Shown: positions 38,399-47,641 of the stretch, piece after piece
Layout: the number at the start of each line of letters is the position of its first letter
Numbering within the stretch: the stretch's first letter is position 1
Assembly: GCA_035409945.1 (NCBI GenBank)
Contig: DAONQC010000002.1
Coordinates: forward strand, 248,001 to 312,000
DNA from: MWEH01 sp035409945
GTDB taxonomy: Bacteria > Bacillota > Clostridia > Christensenellales > DTU072
Direction: 5' to 3'
DNA: 64,000 nt
Translations under genes and position numbers: made by a program
The notes under the pieces: model-generated
What the model was told of the DNA's origin: nothing
Database searches by the model: none
What the model saw: the letters and a program-made list of their open reading frames with translations, nothing else

Positions 38399-40402
38399 AT
38401 GTCTAGAGCTCAATATGATCAAATAGTTCACCAGATTAATAATCTCTTAAAGCAAGAGGATATATATCCCGCATATATGAATGCGATTGGTTCTGGTAGA
38501 AATGATTTTAAGATTAGCCAGGTATATACCAAGAAAAACTATGATGATAGTTGGATTACCACTCTTGAAGAGTGTATTGTTCCTCTAGACACAATTGTCA
38601 GAAACCCCCGTAAGTTTATAGTTGTTGAAGAAGATATAGTCGACATTTCACTTGCAAGGTCTATTTCTATAGAATCTATTAAACACCTTGCACAACATAC
38701 TAACTTCATTGCTGCCGTTAAAAAAGATGGTTCAGTTATACCTTCTAAAATACTTAATACCAGTAAAGAAGAAAGCTTTGAGGTTTACGAAAACCGTTTT
38801 ATATACACCCTACTTCAAAAAGTTAAAGACTTTATAGACCGTCGTACAGATATAGTCAAAAAAGCTTTAATGCAAGCTGGTGCTTTAGGTGTTGATATTA
38901 AGTCTAGCTTTAAAATCGATGATTTTTCCATAGATTTTAATATGGCTAACTCAGCAAACTTCCCATTTGAAGCAGCATTTAAAAAAGCAGGTGAAGAACA
39001 CTCGGATTTAGAAAGAATTGCACATATAACCAGAATTTATCAAGACTTCTTGAGTTCTCCATTTGCTAAAGAAATGCGCAACTCTGCTCCCGTTCGTCCC
39101 CCTATCACCCGTACAAACGTCATTTTGAAAGACCCTAACTTTAAAAAAGCTCTAGTTCTATGGCAGTTTGTAGAAAGTGCTGAAAAGATGGATTACCGTA
39201 TAGATACGGTTACTGAATCTACAGATTTAAATGCAGTACTCACTGAAAAGTATAGAGGTATAGTTTTTCTAAATGCAATAATGTTACAATCCATTGCAGA
39301 ACAACGTCAAGAAAGCGAATCGCTCGAGTCTGCAATGAAAGAAGATCAGGTTCTTGCAGATGAATATGTCACAAAGAGTATTGATGACTTTGTCCCTGAT
39401 GACTTCCCACAACTTAAAATGGACTTAGAGGAAGTACGGCGCATATATTATAGAATCCCTGGACAAAAAACTTTAAATCTAACTGAAATTGCTAAAATCA
39501 ATGCAGCACTTGATAGAGTATATAGACAATATAGGATTAACAAACTACGAGACGATAGTATTACTCGTAAGCGTCTAATAGCTCAACAACTAGAAGAAGA
39601 AGCACAAGCTAAGCGTTTAGCACTTAGAGAAGCTAGAGATTTAGAAAGACAGAAAAAGCATGAAGAAGCAAGACTCCGTCTAGAACAACGAAAAGCCGAA
39701 GCCGCACGAAAAGCAGCCCTACTAAGAGCAGAACAAGAAAGAATCGAAGCTGAGCTAAAAGCAGAAGAAGAAAGAAAGCGCCTTGAAGAAGAACAAATTA
39801 GACTTGAAGAAGCAAGAAAGAAAGATGAAGAGAGAAGACGCATAGAAGCTGAAAGACAAGCAGAAGAAGAAGCTCATAGACTCAAAATCATTGAAGAACA
39901 AAAAATGGCAGCTAGAGTCTATAAAGAAATGGAAGAATACAAAAAGCGTATTGAAGAAGAGCGTATACGTGTTGAACAGGAACTCCTTGCCCGTCAAGAG
40001 AACTACTGGGAAAAACAAAAACAGTTACAACTTAAGCTTAATGTTGAACTAGATAGAAAGGAACTTGGAGAACGTGAACACTTCTTTATGTCTAAGATGA
40101 AAAAAGAAGAACTTGCAAAAACCAAGAAACTTGAACTGCTAAAGACAACACTTAGAAACTCTATGATTGTAGAGCACTATGCAGAAATTGAAGCCATCTT
40201 AAGTAAAGCAAAAGAAAACTTTACAGAGGAACAAATTAGCGAAATTAGAGCTACTTTGAAAAAGGAAGAAAAGAAGGAAGAAAGACAACAAAAACGTGCA
40301 GCTCTAAAAGCAAAGAAAAAAGAAGCACGACAAGCAAAGCTTGCTAAACGCAGAGCTCTTAGAGAAGAAAAAATAGATAGCGAGGTTGAAGACGAAGATT
40401 AA
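38399..40402 (+). CDS. DUF2357-like protein with long coiled coil, no nuclease
   Basis: The N-terminal ~360 residues look like the DUF2357 domain of McrC-type partners ('SFEVYENRFIYTLLQKV', 'PFEAAFKKAG', 'LVLWQFVES'). Residues about 380-640 are a highly charged Glu/Arg/Lys coiled coil. The PD-(D/E)XK nuclease that follows DUF2357 in restriction systems is not seen, so this protein is probably structural. AAGGACGG precedes the ATG. It lies 115 bases after the AAA+ gene and probably forms a complex with it beneath the membrane. The DUF2357 call comes from recall and should be tested by profile search. Confidence 0.7.
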   Translation: MSRAQYDQIVHQINNLLKQEDIYPAYMNAIGSGRNDFKISQVYTKKNYDDSWITTLEECIVPLDTIVRNPRKFIVVEEDIVDISLARSISIESIKHLAQHTNFIAAVKKDGSVIPSKILNTSKEESFEVYENRFIYTLLQKVKDFIDRRTDIVKKALMQAGALGVDIKSSFKIDDFSIDFNMANSANFPFEAAFKKAGEEHSDLERIAHITRIYQDFLSSPFAKEMRNSAPVRPPITRTNVILKDPNFKKALVLWQFVESAEKMDYRIDTVTESTDLNAVLTEKYRGIVFLNAIMLQSIAEQRQESESLESAMKEDQVLADEYVTKSIDDFVPDDFPQLKMDLEEVRRIYYRIPGQKTLNLTEIAKINAALDRVYRQYRINKLRDDSITRKRLIAQQLEEEAQAKRLALREARDLERQKKHEEARLRLEQRKAEAARKAALLRAEQERIEAELKAEEERKRLEEEQIRLEEARKKDEERRRIEAERQAEEEAHRLKIIEEQKMAARVYKEMEEYKKRIEEERIRVEQELLARQENYWEKQKQLQLKLNVELDRKELGEREHFFMSKMKKEELAKTKKLELLKTTLRNSMIVEHYAEIEAILSKAKENFTEEQISEIRATLKKEEKKEERQQKRAALKAKKKEARQAKLAKRRALREEKIDSEVEDED

Positions 40403-40452
40403 AGTTTTCCCCTACTGGATTTTTTACATAAAATGTTGTTTATGGAATTTTC

Positions 40453-41190
40453 ATGACAAAAAGCACTTTAACTATAGATAAGAAAAAGAAAATAATCCGT
40501 ATTTCTATTTCAGCAATAACGTGGGCTATTTTTATAGCCATTGTTATTATGTTTTTGTCTGTCTTTTTACAAATTATTACAAAACGTACTCCTGCCTTAT
40601 TTGGATACAGATTCTACTATGTTTTGTCAGGTAGTATGTCGCCTGAAATAGAGCCAGGTGAAGTTATCGTAAGTAAGGTATATAACGCTAAAAAGAACTC
40701 TCCTGAAATCAAACTAGATGATGTTGTTACTTACATTGCCCCTGAAGGACATGAACAAGCAGGCCTCCCCATTACACATAAAGTAATTAAAGCTCCATAT
40801 GATTATAAGGGTATTACATATATACAAACCCAGGGTGTAGCTAATCATAAAGCTGATGAACCTATACCTATAACTGCTGTGCAAGGTGTTATGACTAGAA
40901 AATCACCTGCTATGGCATCATTTTATACTTTACTAGCTAATAAAAATTCTATAATGATATTTATAATGATAGTGCCACTATTTATAACTATTGTATCTTT
41001 AATATATCGATTAGTTGTAACTATTAAGCAAAAACCTAATGATGAAAATCAAACTTCAATTTCTGAAGAAGAATATAAACAAAAAGTCATAAGTGATTAT
41101 TTAAAATCACAAGAAGAATATAGTAAAAAAGTTATTAGCGAGTATTTAAAATCACAAGAAGACGAAAAAGAAGATGATGATAAATCATAA
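40453..41190 (+). CDS. ER-type signal peptidase I (SipW-like) 2
   Basis: The 245-residue product has a membrane segment at about 20-43, Ser61 in 'LSGSM', His109 in 'THKV', and a second segment at about 160-190. The first Asp of the last motif is changed: 'QGVANHKAD' has Val129 where the other enzyme has Asp, while Asp135 remains, so activity may differ. The tail carries a tandem 15-residue repeat, 'YKQKVISDYLKSQEE' then 'YSKKVISEYLKSQED', which matches the tail motif of the first signal peptidase. It follows the DUF2357-like gene by 50 bases. Confidence 0.88.
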   Translation: MTKSTLTIDKKKKIIRISISAITWAIFIAIVIMFLSVFLQIITKRTPALFGYRFYYVLSGSMSPEIEPGEVIVSKVYNAKKNSPEIKLDDVVTYIAPEGHEQAGLPITHKVIKAPYDYKGITYIQTQGVANHKADEPIPITAVQGVMTRKSPAMASFYTLLANKNSIMIFIMIVPLFITIVSLIYRLVVTIKQKPNDENQTSISEEEYKQKVISDYLKSQEEYSKKVISEYLKSQEDEKEDDDKS

Positions 41191-41206
41191 ATAATCGTTT
41201 GTTATT

Positions 41207-42349
41207 ATGAAAATTTTAATTACCCCAGATAGTTTTAAAGGAACAGTCTCTGCAACTAAAGTTGCTGAAATTATATCTAAAGCTGCAAAGCAGGTTTTCC
41301 CTGACAGTGAAATTATTCAAATCCCATTTTCAGATGGTGGAGATGGAAGTATAGAGTGTTTTCAAAAAGCAATTGGTGGGGAAATTATCACTACTAAAGT
41401 TAAAGATCCGTATTTTCATAACATTGATGCTGAATACTTGATTAAAGATAATCTTGCAATAATTGAGTCAGCCGAAGCGTGTGGCATTTCTTTACTTAGC
41501 CGCGATATACTTAACCCCCTTCTTACCACCACATTTGGCGTAGGAGAGTTGATTTCTGATGCTTTAAGTAAAGGTGTTAAGAAAATAATATTAACCCTTG
41601 GAGGAAGTGCTACAAACGATGGAGGCACAGGCATGTTAAGTGCCCTTGGTGCAACTTTTTTTGATTCTCAACACATTTCTTTTACCCCTACCGGAGGAAC
41701 TTTAGGTCTAATTGATTCTATTGATTTATCTTGCATAAATTATAAAGTTTTTAACTGTGAGATAATTGCTATGTGTGATGTTGAAAATACTATATGTGGC
41801 CCACTTGGAGCTACTTATGTATATGGTCCTCAAAAAGGTGCAACTGAAGAAGGATTACATTATTTAGAAAAAGGTATGTGCCATTATATAGATAAATTAA
41901 TGGAAGCTTGTAATGATAAATCCCTATTAGATTTAAAAGGTGGTGGTGCAGCTGGTGGTCTTGGGATTGCAGCATATGCTTGTTTAAATGCCACTTTAGA
42001 AAAAGGTACTGACATTATGATAGATGTATCGGACTTAAAAAAGAAAGCTAAAAACGCAGCATTAATCGTGACAGGTGAAGGTAAATTAGATAGACAGAGT
42101 TTTATGGGAAAAGTTATAGATGGCATTTCAAATATCGCCCTAGAAAACAAGGCTCACCTAGTTGTTATTGCTGGGACTATAGGAGATGATATAACCCCAC
42201 TTGTTTTAGAACAAAAAGGTGTTTCCCTTGCCTTTGGAACCGGCTCTTCTAGAACCTCTTGGGAAGATATTAAAGCTCATGCCGAAGAAGATTTATACAA
42301 TACTTCAATAAAAGCTTTTCAAGAATACAAGAAAAAATATGTAAGCTGA
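41207..42349 (+). CDS. Glycerate 2-kinase (GlxK/GarK type)
   Basis: The enzyme phosphorylates D-glycerate. The 380-residue product opens with 'ITPDSFKGTVSA', followed by 'FSDGGDGS', 'TLGGSATNDGGTG' and 'GEGKLDRQSFMGK', all typical of the type II glycerate kinase family, and the length fits. It starts 16 bases after the signal peptidase stop with no clear ribosome site, so it may be translated by coupling. It is convergent with deoB. Functionally it fits the sugar-acid genes to its right better than the export cluster. Confidence 0.93.
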   Translation: MKILITPDSFKGTVSATKVAEIISKAAKQVFPDSEIIQIPFSDGGDGSIECFQKAIGGEIITTKVKDPYFHNIDAEYLIKDNLAIIESAEACGISLLSRDILNPLLTTTFGVGELISDALSKGVKKIILTLGGSATNDGGTGMLSALGATFFDSQHISFTPTGGTLGLIDSIDLSCINYKVFNCEIIAMCDVENTICGPLGATYVYGPQKGATEEGLHYLEKGMCHYIDKLMEACNDKSLLDLKGGGAAGGLGIAAYACLNATLEKGTDIMIDVSDLKKKAKNAALIVTGEGKLDRQSFMGKVIDGISNIALENKAHLVVIAGTIGDDITPLVLEQKGVSLAFGTGSSRTSWEDIKAHAEEDLYNTSIKAFQEYKKKYVS

Positions 42350-42452
42350 TCCCCAAAGACTGAACCGGAATTTGCTGTTATGAAATTATGCTCAAAGAAC
42401 TCCTGTGCGATACTTCAATCATTTTGAGAATAGACAAGAATATTGGAGTGTT

Positions 42453-43775
42453 TTAGATATGTGAAATATGTTCTTTCACTTTTTTATAAAAACTTTCACC
42501 ATTCAATCCATAGTTACAGTTAAAAACTTCTGCAATTGTTGCGCCTATATCACCAAATGTCTTAAGTGTACCTAAATTGACATTTTTTCTAATTCGATTT
42601 CCATATATTAACATTGGTACATATTCTCTAGAATGATCGGTTGAAGGAGTTAAAGGATCGCATCCGTGGTCTGCTGTTATTATTAAAATATCATGGTCTT
42701 TCATATTGTTTAAAAATCGCCCTAGCCAGCTATCTGTTTCTGATAAAGCTTTAGCAAAACCATCTACATCGTTTCTATGTCCATACAACATATCAAAATC
42801 AACTAGATTTGTAAAAATTAAACCCTCTACATCTTTATCTAAATATGAGTAAGCTATTTGCATACCTTCTTTATTATTCCTAGTATGAATTTCTTCAGTT
42901 AATCCTTGAGAGGAAAAAATGTCCCCAATTTTTCCAATACCAACAGTATCAAAGCCATCAAACTTTAAAATATCTAGTAGAGTTTTACTAGGTGGGACTA
43001 TGGAAAAATCCTTTCTATTTGATGTTCTTGTAAAGTTAGCAGGCTCCCCTATAAACGGCCTTGCAATAACTCTAGCAACACCGTGTTTTCCAGTAAGTAT
43101 CCTTCTTGCTATTTTACAATATTCATATAACCTTGATACTGGAATGATACTTTCATGTGCAGCTATTTGGAAAACACTATCTGCAGAAGTATACACAATT
43201 AAGTCTTTTGTTTTAAGATGTTCTTCCCCGTAGTCATTAATAACCTCCGTCCCTGAATAAGGTTTATTACAAAGAACTTTTTTGTTAGTAACTTTTTCAA
43301 ACTGTGAAATAATCTCATCAGGAAAACCTTCGGGATATACTGGGAATGGTTCTTTTAATACTAGCCCCATTAACTCAAAATGGCCAGTAGTTGTATCTTT
43401 CCCTTTAGATAGTTCTTCAACTCTTGCATAGCTAGCATATGCCCTGTCAACAGCAAATTTCTTATTATTTCCATCTATGTTGAATAGTCCTAATTTAGTT
43501 AGATTAGGTATATTAAAATACTTACTTTTGGAGACTGAATCTAATGTATTACTTCCTACATCGCCGTAGCTTTTAGCATCAGGAAGCTCGCCAATACCAA
43601 AACCATCTAGTACTATTAGATGCACTTTCATGCCTTTTTTTGCTAGAAGAGTAAAAGGATTAAATGAGCTATTACTATTCTTTTTTACATACTCAAACTT
43701 CATAGGTTCAGAATCTAGATATTCTAAATCTAAACTGTCATTTAAGTTGTTTTCTAATAGATCTGATTTTCCCAT
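42453..43775 (-). CDS. deoB: Phosphopentomutase
   Basis: DeoB interconverts ribose-1-phosphate (or deoxyribose-1-phosphate) and the 5-phosphate. Homology starts with 'MKVHLIVLDGFGIGELPDA' at the ATG read from 43631, giving the usual ~392 residues, and includes 'TTGHFELMG' and 'ITADHGCDP' of the alkaline-phosphatase fold. The open frame begins 48 residues earlier at the ATG at 43775, adding an acidic, Asn- and Ser-rich stretch unlike the family. Neither start has a good ribosome site; the shorter protein is the safer choice for function. It lies downstream of deoD on the same strand. Confidence 0.92.
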   Translation of the reverse strand: MGKSDLLENNLNDSLDLEYLDSEPMKFEYVKKNSNSSFNPFTLLAKKGMKVHLIVLDGFGIGELPDAKSYGDVGSNTLDSVSKSKYFNIPNLTKLGLFNIDGNNKKFAVDRAYASYARVEELSKGKDTTTGHFELMGLVLKEPFPVYPEGFPDEIISQFEKVTNKKVLCNKPYSGTEVINDYGEEHLKTKDLIVYTSADSVFQIAAHESIIPVSRLYEYCKIARRILTGKHGVARVIARPFIGEPANFTRTSNRKDFSIVPPSKTLLDILKFDGFDTVGIGKIGDIFSSQGLTEEIHTRNNKEGMQIAYSYLDKDVEGLIFTNLVDFDMLYGHRNDVDGFAKALSETDSWLGRFLNNMKDHDILIITADHGCDPLTPSTDHSREYVPMLIYGNRIRKNVNLGTLKTFGDIGATIAEVFNCNYGLNGESFYKKVKEHISHI

Positions 43776-43862
43776 ACCACTACCAATTGGTCCATCCGGA
43801 GTTAAATTGTTTCCGTTTCTAATATATTTGATTTTTAAATTCGGCTTCCTTTAAGGTATATA

Positions 43863-44579
43863 TTAGCTGATTTTTGCAATTTCCATAGCTACTATAAACA
43901 TGTCTGAAAATGACCTTTCCCTTTCTTCAGCAGTTAAGTTAAGTGCTTTATCATCTACTAAACTGTCTGATACCGTTGCAAGAAGCAGTGCTTTTTTACC
44001 AGCTTTGTATGCATTCATATATAAAGCCGCCCCTTCCATTTCAACTGCAACTATATTATGCTTTTTATAGTAATCCATTTTTTCCTTTTCGCCATAAAAT
44101 ACATCGGATGAAAAGATATCACCTACAACTGGTTTAATATTTAATTTCTTACAAATTGATACTGCCTTTTCAACTAAATCCACACTCGCTTCTCCTAAAA
44201 AATCTTTAGGCAAACCAAAGTTTTCTGCAAAGCTAGATGTAGTATATGCTCTTTTCCCAATAACTAAATCTCTTACATTAACGCTTTTATCGGTTGCGCC
44301 ACAAGACCCTATTCGGATTATGTTATCTACATCATAAAAATTAAATAACTCATATGAGTATATCCCCATTGAAGGCATTCCCATGCCTGATGCCATAACT
44401 GACACTCTATTCCCTTCATAATATCCAGTATACCCTTGAATGCCTCTAACATTATTTACAAGTACTGCGTCTTTTAAAAAGTTTTCAGCTATATATTTTG
44501 ACCTTAGTGGATCACCTGGCATTAATACTGTTTTAGCAAAATCTCCTTTTTTTGCCGTTATGTGTGGAGTTGGTATCAT
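43863..44579 (-). CDS. deoD: Purine nucleoside phosphorylase
   Basis: DeoD splits purine (deoxy)nucleosides with phosphate to base and sugar-1-phosphate. The 238-residue length and motifs 'TPHITAKKGDFAKTVLMPGDPLR', in part, 'MASGMGMPSMGIYSYEL', 'RIGSCGA' and 'AVEMEGAALY' are those of the hexameric bacterial enzyme. GGAGATAAAAGAT precedes the ATG, giving a strong ribosome site. It lies between deoC and deoB and feeds sugar-1-phosphate to DeoB. Confidence 0.96.
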   Translation of the reverse strand: MIPTPHITAKKGDFAKTVLMPGDPLRSKYIAENFLKDAVLVNNVRGIQGYTGYYEGNRVSVMASGMGMPSMGIYSYELFNFYDVDNIIRIGSCGATDKSVNVRDLVIGKRAYTTSSFAENFGLPKDFLGEASVDLVEKAVSICKKLNIKPVVGDIFSSDVFYGEKEKMDYYKKHNIVAVEMEGAALYMNAYKAGKKALLLATVSDSLVDDKALNLTAEERERSFSDMFIVAMEIAKIS

Positions 44580-44659
44580 ATCTTTTATCTCCTTACTTTA
44601 ATATATGATTTTTATACATCGTTTAAATACTTGGTCGTGCACCTAGTATCTGCTACTGC

Positions 44660-44700
44660 TAGTTGCAATATGCCCGATATGTATTTAATCTCTAACTGAC
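44660..44700 (-). repeat. Decayed copy of the deoC 3' end
   Basis: 'CAATATGCCCGATATGTATTTAA' type sequence at 44665 aligns with 'CCATATGCCTGCTATGTGCTTGA' at the deoC end (about 44705) at an offset of 40. A still weaker third unit may precede it. Confidence 0.6.
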
Positions 44701-44702
44701 CA

Positions 44703-45368
44703 TTACCATATGCCTGCTATGTGCTTGACTGCTGCAACAATGGAACTAGCGCCTATTCTATCGCATCCTAAATCTAGATACATCTTTGCATCTTCTAAAG
44801 TTCTAATCCCACCTGCAGCTTTAATCTTTACTTTTGAATCTACATGTTTTTTGAACAATTCAATATCGCTTACAGTTGCACCGGCAATAGAAAAACCAGT
44901 TGATGTCTTTATGTAATCAACTCCTGCATCGCTGATAATTTTACACATTGTTATTTTTTCTTCTTCAGTAAGTAAACATGTTTCTATTATGACCTTCAAT
45001 ATGTTGTTGTGCGTTATGTCTTTAATTTCCCTTATCTCATCTTCAACAAGTTTGTATTTTTTATCTTTTAAAGCACCAATGTTAATAACCATATCAATTT
45101 CGCTAGCACCGCCTTTTAATGCCTGCTCAGTTTCTTTTAGTTTAGTGCTAGTTGTATTATATCCATTTGGAAAACCTACGACTGTGCAAATATTTATGTC
45201 TTTTGAAGTTTGATGTGCAAAGTGAACAAAAGATGGTGGAATACATATGCTTGCTACCTTATATTCCAAGCCCTCTTGTATAAGGTTTAAAATCTCTTTT
45301 TCAGTGCTACCTGGCTTTAAAAGAGTGTGATCTGTTTTTGATAAGATATATTTAAAATCCATTGTCAT
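44703..45368 (-). CDS. deoC: Deoxyribose-phosphate aldolase
   Basis: DeoC cleaves deoxyribose-5-phosphate to acetaldehyde and glyceraldehyde-3-phosphate. The 221-residue product has 'DHTLLKP' near the start, 'TVVGFPNG', 'EIDMVINIGALK', the Lys-bearing 'VKIIIETCLL'-like strand, the Schiff-base Lys in 'YIKTSTGF' and 'KAAGGIRT'. The length is normal. With deoD and deoB on the same strand it completes deoxynucleoside breakdown. Confidence 0.96.
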   Translation of the reverse strand: MTMDFKYILSKTDHTLLKPGSTEKEILNLIQEGLEYKVASICIPPSFVHFAHQTSKDINICTVVGFPNGYNTTSTKLKETEQALKGGASEIDMVINIGALKDKKYKLVEDEIREIKDITHNNILKVIIETCLLTEEEKITMCKIISDAGVDYIKTSTGFSIAGATVSDIELFKKHVDSKVKIKAAGGIRTLEDAKMYLDLGCDRIGASSIVAAVKHIAGIW

Positions 45369-45371
45369 TCA

Positions 45372-45600
45372 TAATTTATGTTTTACCTATTAGTTGTAAG
45401 TTTTAGATATATTTTTAAGCTATGCTCCTGCATGGCATTAAATGCATTCCAGATTCTAGTTTCTTCTACTACGCTTTATTTCTAATTTGTTTTTTATACC
45501 TTTTGTTTGTAGGTTTATGGATATATTTTGAAGCTATGCTCAATGCTCTTGTATGATTTAAGCAAAAGTCGAGTTCAACTGCATTTTCTACCCTAGGTAC
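45372..45600 (-). repeat. Two decayed copies of the sugar isomerase 3' end
   Basis: The unit 'CTAATTTGTTTTTATACCTTTTG...GGATATATTTT...AAGTCGAGTTCAAC' (45619-45740 at the gene end) recurs at about 45483-45600 with the block 'AAAAGTCGAGTTCAACTGCATT' and again, weaker, at about 45400-45480. The two copies stand in tandem downstream of the stop codon. The first two are not translatable. Confidence 0.82.
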
Positions 45601-45651
45601 TTTCCGCTAATCTTTAATCCTAATTTGTTTTTATACCTTTTGAGTTATAGG

Positions 45652-46410
45652 CTATGGATATATTTTCTTTAAATAATTTAAGCTATACTCCATACTCTTA
45701 TATGGCTTAAGTGAAAAGTCGAGTTCAACAACGGCATTCTCGACTCCCGCTTCTTCGGCTACTTTTAGTATGTCTACAAAATCTATGTCACCTTTACCAA
45801 CTGCTCTGAATAACGGAACACCCAGTGTCTTTTTATAATCTTTCAAGTGCAGTGTGTTAATTCTTCCCGTTAACTTTTTGATATAGTCTTGTGGAACATA
45901 TCCACCAACTTTAATCCAATAGGTGTCTGGTATAAATTGCACTGCTTTATCGGTATTTTCTATCATGATGTCATAAATAATTCTATCGCCATATTTATTA
46001 AATTCAAAATGATGGTTATGATATGCAATTGTCATATCATATTTAGCAAGCTTTGTAGACGTTTCATTTAATAGCTCTATAAATGACTTAAGTCCATCTT
46101 CGTTCGCTCTATATTCGCTAGGCATCATACCAATACCAATATTTTTGCAGTCATAGTCAAGGTGCTCTTCAGCTAACTTGTCTAAATCGTTTTTAATTCT
46201 GTCTACTGGTGAATGTGTTATACAAATAGGAAGTTCATATTGTTTAGAAATTTCTCCAAGTTTCTTACTATCAATGGCGCACATCCCTGAAACCTGTACA
46301 ACTTCTGCACCCATCTCTTTAACTTTTGCAAACACTTGAGGTACATTTTCCTCCTCTTGCAGATATCTTCTAAGTGAAAATAACTGTGTTCCGATTTTTA
46401 TCTTTCCCAT
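45652..46410 (-). CDS. Sugar phosphate isomerase/epimerase (AP-endonuclease 2 TIM barrel)
   Basis: The 252-residue product is a TIM-barrel of the IolE/IolI group, with 'IAYHNHHFEF', 'QFIPDTYWIKVGG', 'RINTLHLKDYK' and 'AVVELDFS' carrying the metal-binding His, Asp and Glu positions. It lies 17 bases after the Gfo/Idh gene on the same strand, so the two probably act in one pathway, oxidation followed by isomerisation or dehydration of a sugar or inositol. AAGGTGATGAT precedes the ATG. The substrate is not known. Confidence 0.85.
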   Translation of the reverse strand: MGKIKIGTQLFSLRRYLQEEENVPQVFAKVKEMGAEVVQVSGMCAIDSKKLGEISKQYELPICITHSPVDRIKNDLDKLAEEHLDYDCKNIGIGMMPSEYRANEDGLKSFIELLNETSTKLAKYDMTIAYHNHHFEFNKYGDRIIYDIMIENTDKAVQFIPDTYWIKVGGYVPQDYIKKLTGRINTLHLKDYKKTLGVPLFRAVGKGDIDFVDILKVAEEAGVENAVVELDFSLKPYKSMEYSLNYLKKIYP

Positions 46411-46427
46411 ATCATCACCTTCGTTAT

Positions 46428-47594
46428 TTATTTTTTATTACTCTCTTTCTTTTCTTTTTCTATTCTTTTTTGAAGTTCACTAAAGAATAAATCTTCATCT
46501 AAAGGTAGCGTAATTTCTTTATCTAGCCAGCTAGATAGATAAACTGCATTTGATAAAGTTAGACCCTTGATACCATCCATGCCTGGTGCTATTAATTCTT
46601 TACCAAAAAGTATAGCTTCTGAAAAGTTACGAATAATCTTTATATGTTGTCCTACTATTCCTAAGTTAATTGCGTTTCCAATTATACCTATTTTTTTGAC
46701 AATCTTCTTATTTGGGATTCTTGGCATGAAAACTTTGTTTGTCTTATTAAATTCACTTTCTTTGGTCTTTAGCTTGGTGTATGTTAATTTCTCATTTAGC
46801 ATTCCCGTCCATTCAACTACTAGCTGGCCACCATCACCATCTATTTCTAGTCTATTTGTGCCAGGAAAGTCATGTGTGCTTGTTACAAATACCCCAACTG
46901 CACCATTTTCATATTCGGTCATAAAGGTAACATCGTTTTCAACATTAATGTCACGACCTACACCTACTTTAGCTTTGCCATACACTTTAATGGGCATTCC
47001 ACCTAACCATTGGAATAAGTCTAATTGATGGGGACATTGATTAATTAGTACACCGCCACCTTCGCCTTCCCAGGTTCCTCTCCAGCCACCTTGGTCATAG
47101 TATGCTTGAGGTCTATACCAGTTAGTGATAATCCAGTTAATTCTTTTAATTTGTCCAAGTTCGCCACTTTCTATTATTTCCTTTGCTTTTCTATACATAG
47201 GGTCTGTCCTTTGGTTATACATAATACCAAACGTTAACTCTGGATGCTTTTCAGCTACTTCATACAACTCTTTTACAGCCTTTGTATATACGCCAATAGG
47301 TTTTTCAACTAGTAGGTGCTTACCAGCCTCTAATGCTTTTATACCTAGCTTTGGATGGTCATAGTGAGGTGTCGCTATTATAACGGCATCAACTTCTTGA
47401 GAGTTTATGAGATCTTCGGGATTATCAAAAATACTTACATTTTTTAGATTTTTTTCTGCCCACTCGCGTCTATTAGCATTTACATCGGCTACAGCTGTTA
47501 AAATAGCATTTTTATCTTGACCTAGTGATAGCCTCTTTGCATGTTGGCTACCCATTTTACCAATTCCTATAATTCCATATCTTACTTTACTCAT
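46428..47594 (-). CDS. Gfo/Idh/MocA family oxidoreductase 1
   Basis: The 388-residue product has the N-terminal Rossmann motif 'GIIGIGKMGSQHA', the signature 'EKPIG' for the catalytic Lys, and the C-terminal beta-sheet domain with 'GGWRGTWEGEGGGVLINQ' and 'HQLDLFQWL'. Such enzymes oxidise sugars, inositols or their derivatives with NAD(P). It pairs with the isomerase gene 17 bases downstream. A second, related Gfo/Idh plus isomerase pair lies directly upstream, so the module seems duplicated. Confidence 0.92.
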   Translation of the reverse strand: MSKVRYGIIGIGKMGSQHAKRLSLGQDKNAILTAVADVNANRREWAEKNLKNVSIFDNPEDLINSQEVDAVIIATPHYDHPKLGIKALEAGKHLLVEKPIGVYTKAVKELYEVAEKHPELTFGIMYNQRTDPMYRKAKEIIESGELGQIKRINWIITNWYRPQAYYDQGGWRGTWEGEGGGVLINQCPHQLDLFQWLGGMPIKVYGKAKVGVGRDINVENDVTFMTEYENGAVGVFVTSTHDFPGTNRLEIDGDGGQLVVEWTGMLNEKLTYTKLKTKESEFNKTNKVFMPRIPNKKIVKKIGIIGNAINLGIVGQHIKIIRNFSEAILFGKELIAPGMDGIKGLTLSNAVYLSSWLDKEITLPLDEDLFFSELQKRIEKEKKESNKK

Positions 47595-47641
47595 TATTTC
47601 CTCCTTGTTTTAAGACAACTATCGTTTTAAAAACACTTATT

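Noticed and set aside
36725..40402. McrBC-type restriction system
   Set aside because: The ATPase has a membrane segment and the DUF2357-like partner shows no PD-(D/E)XK nuclease; the context is export, not defence.
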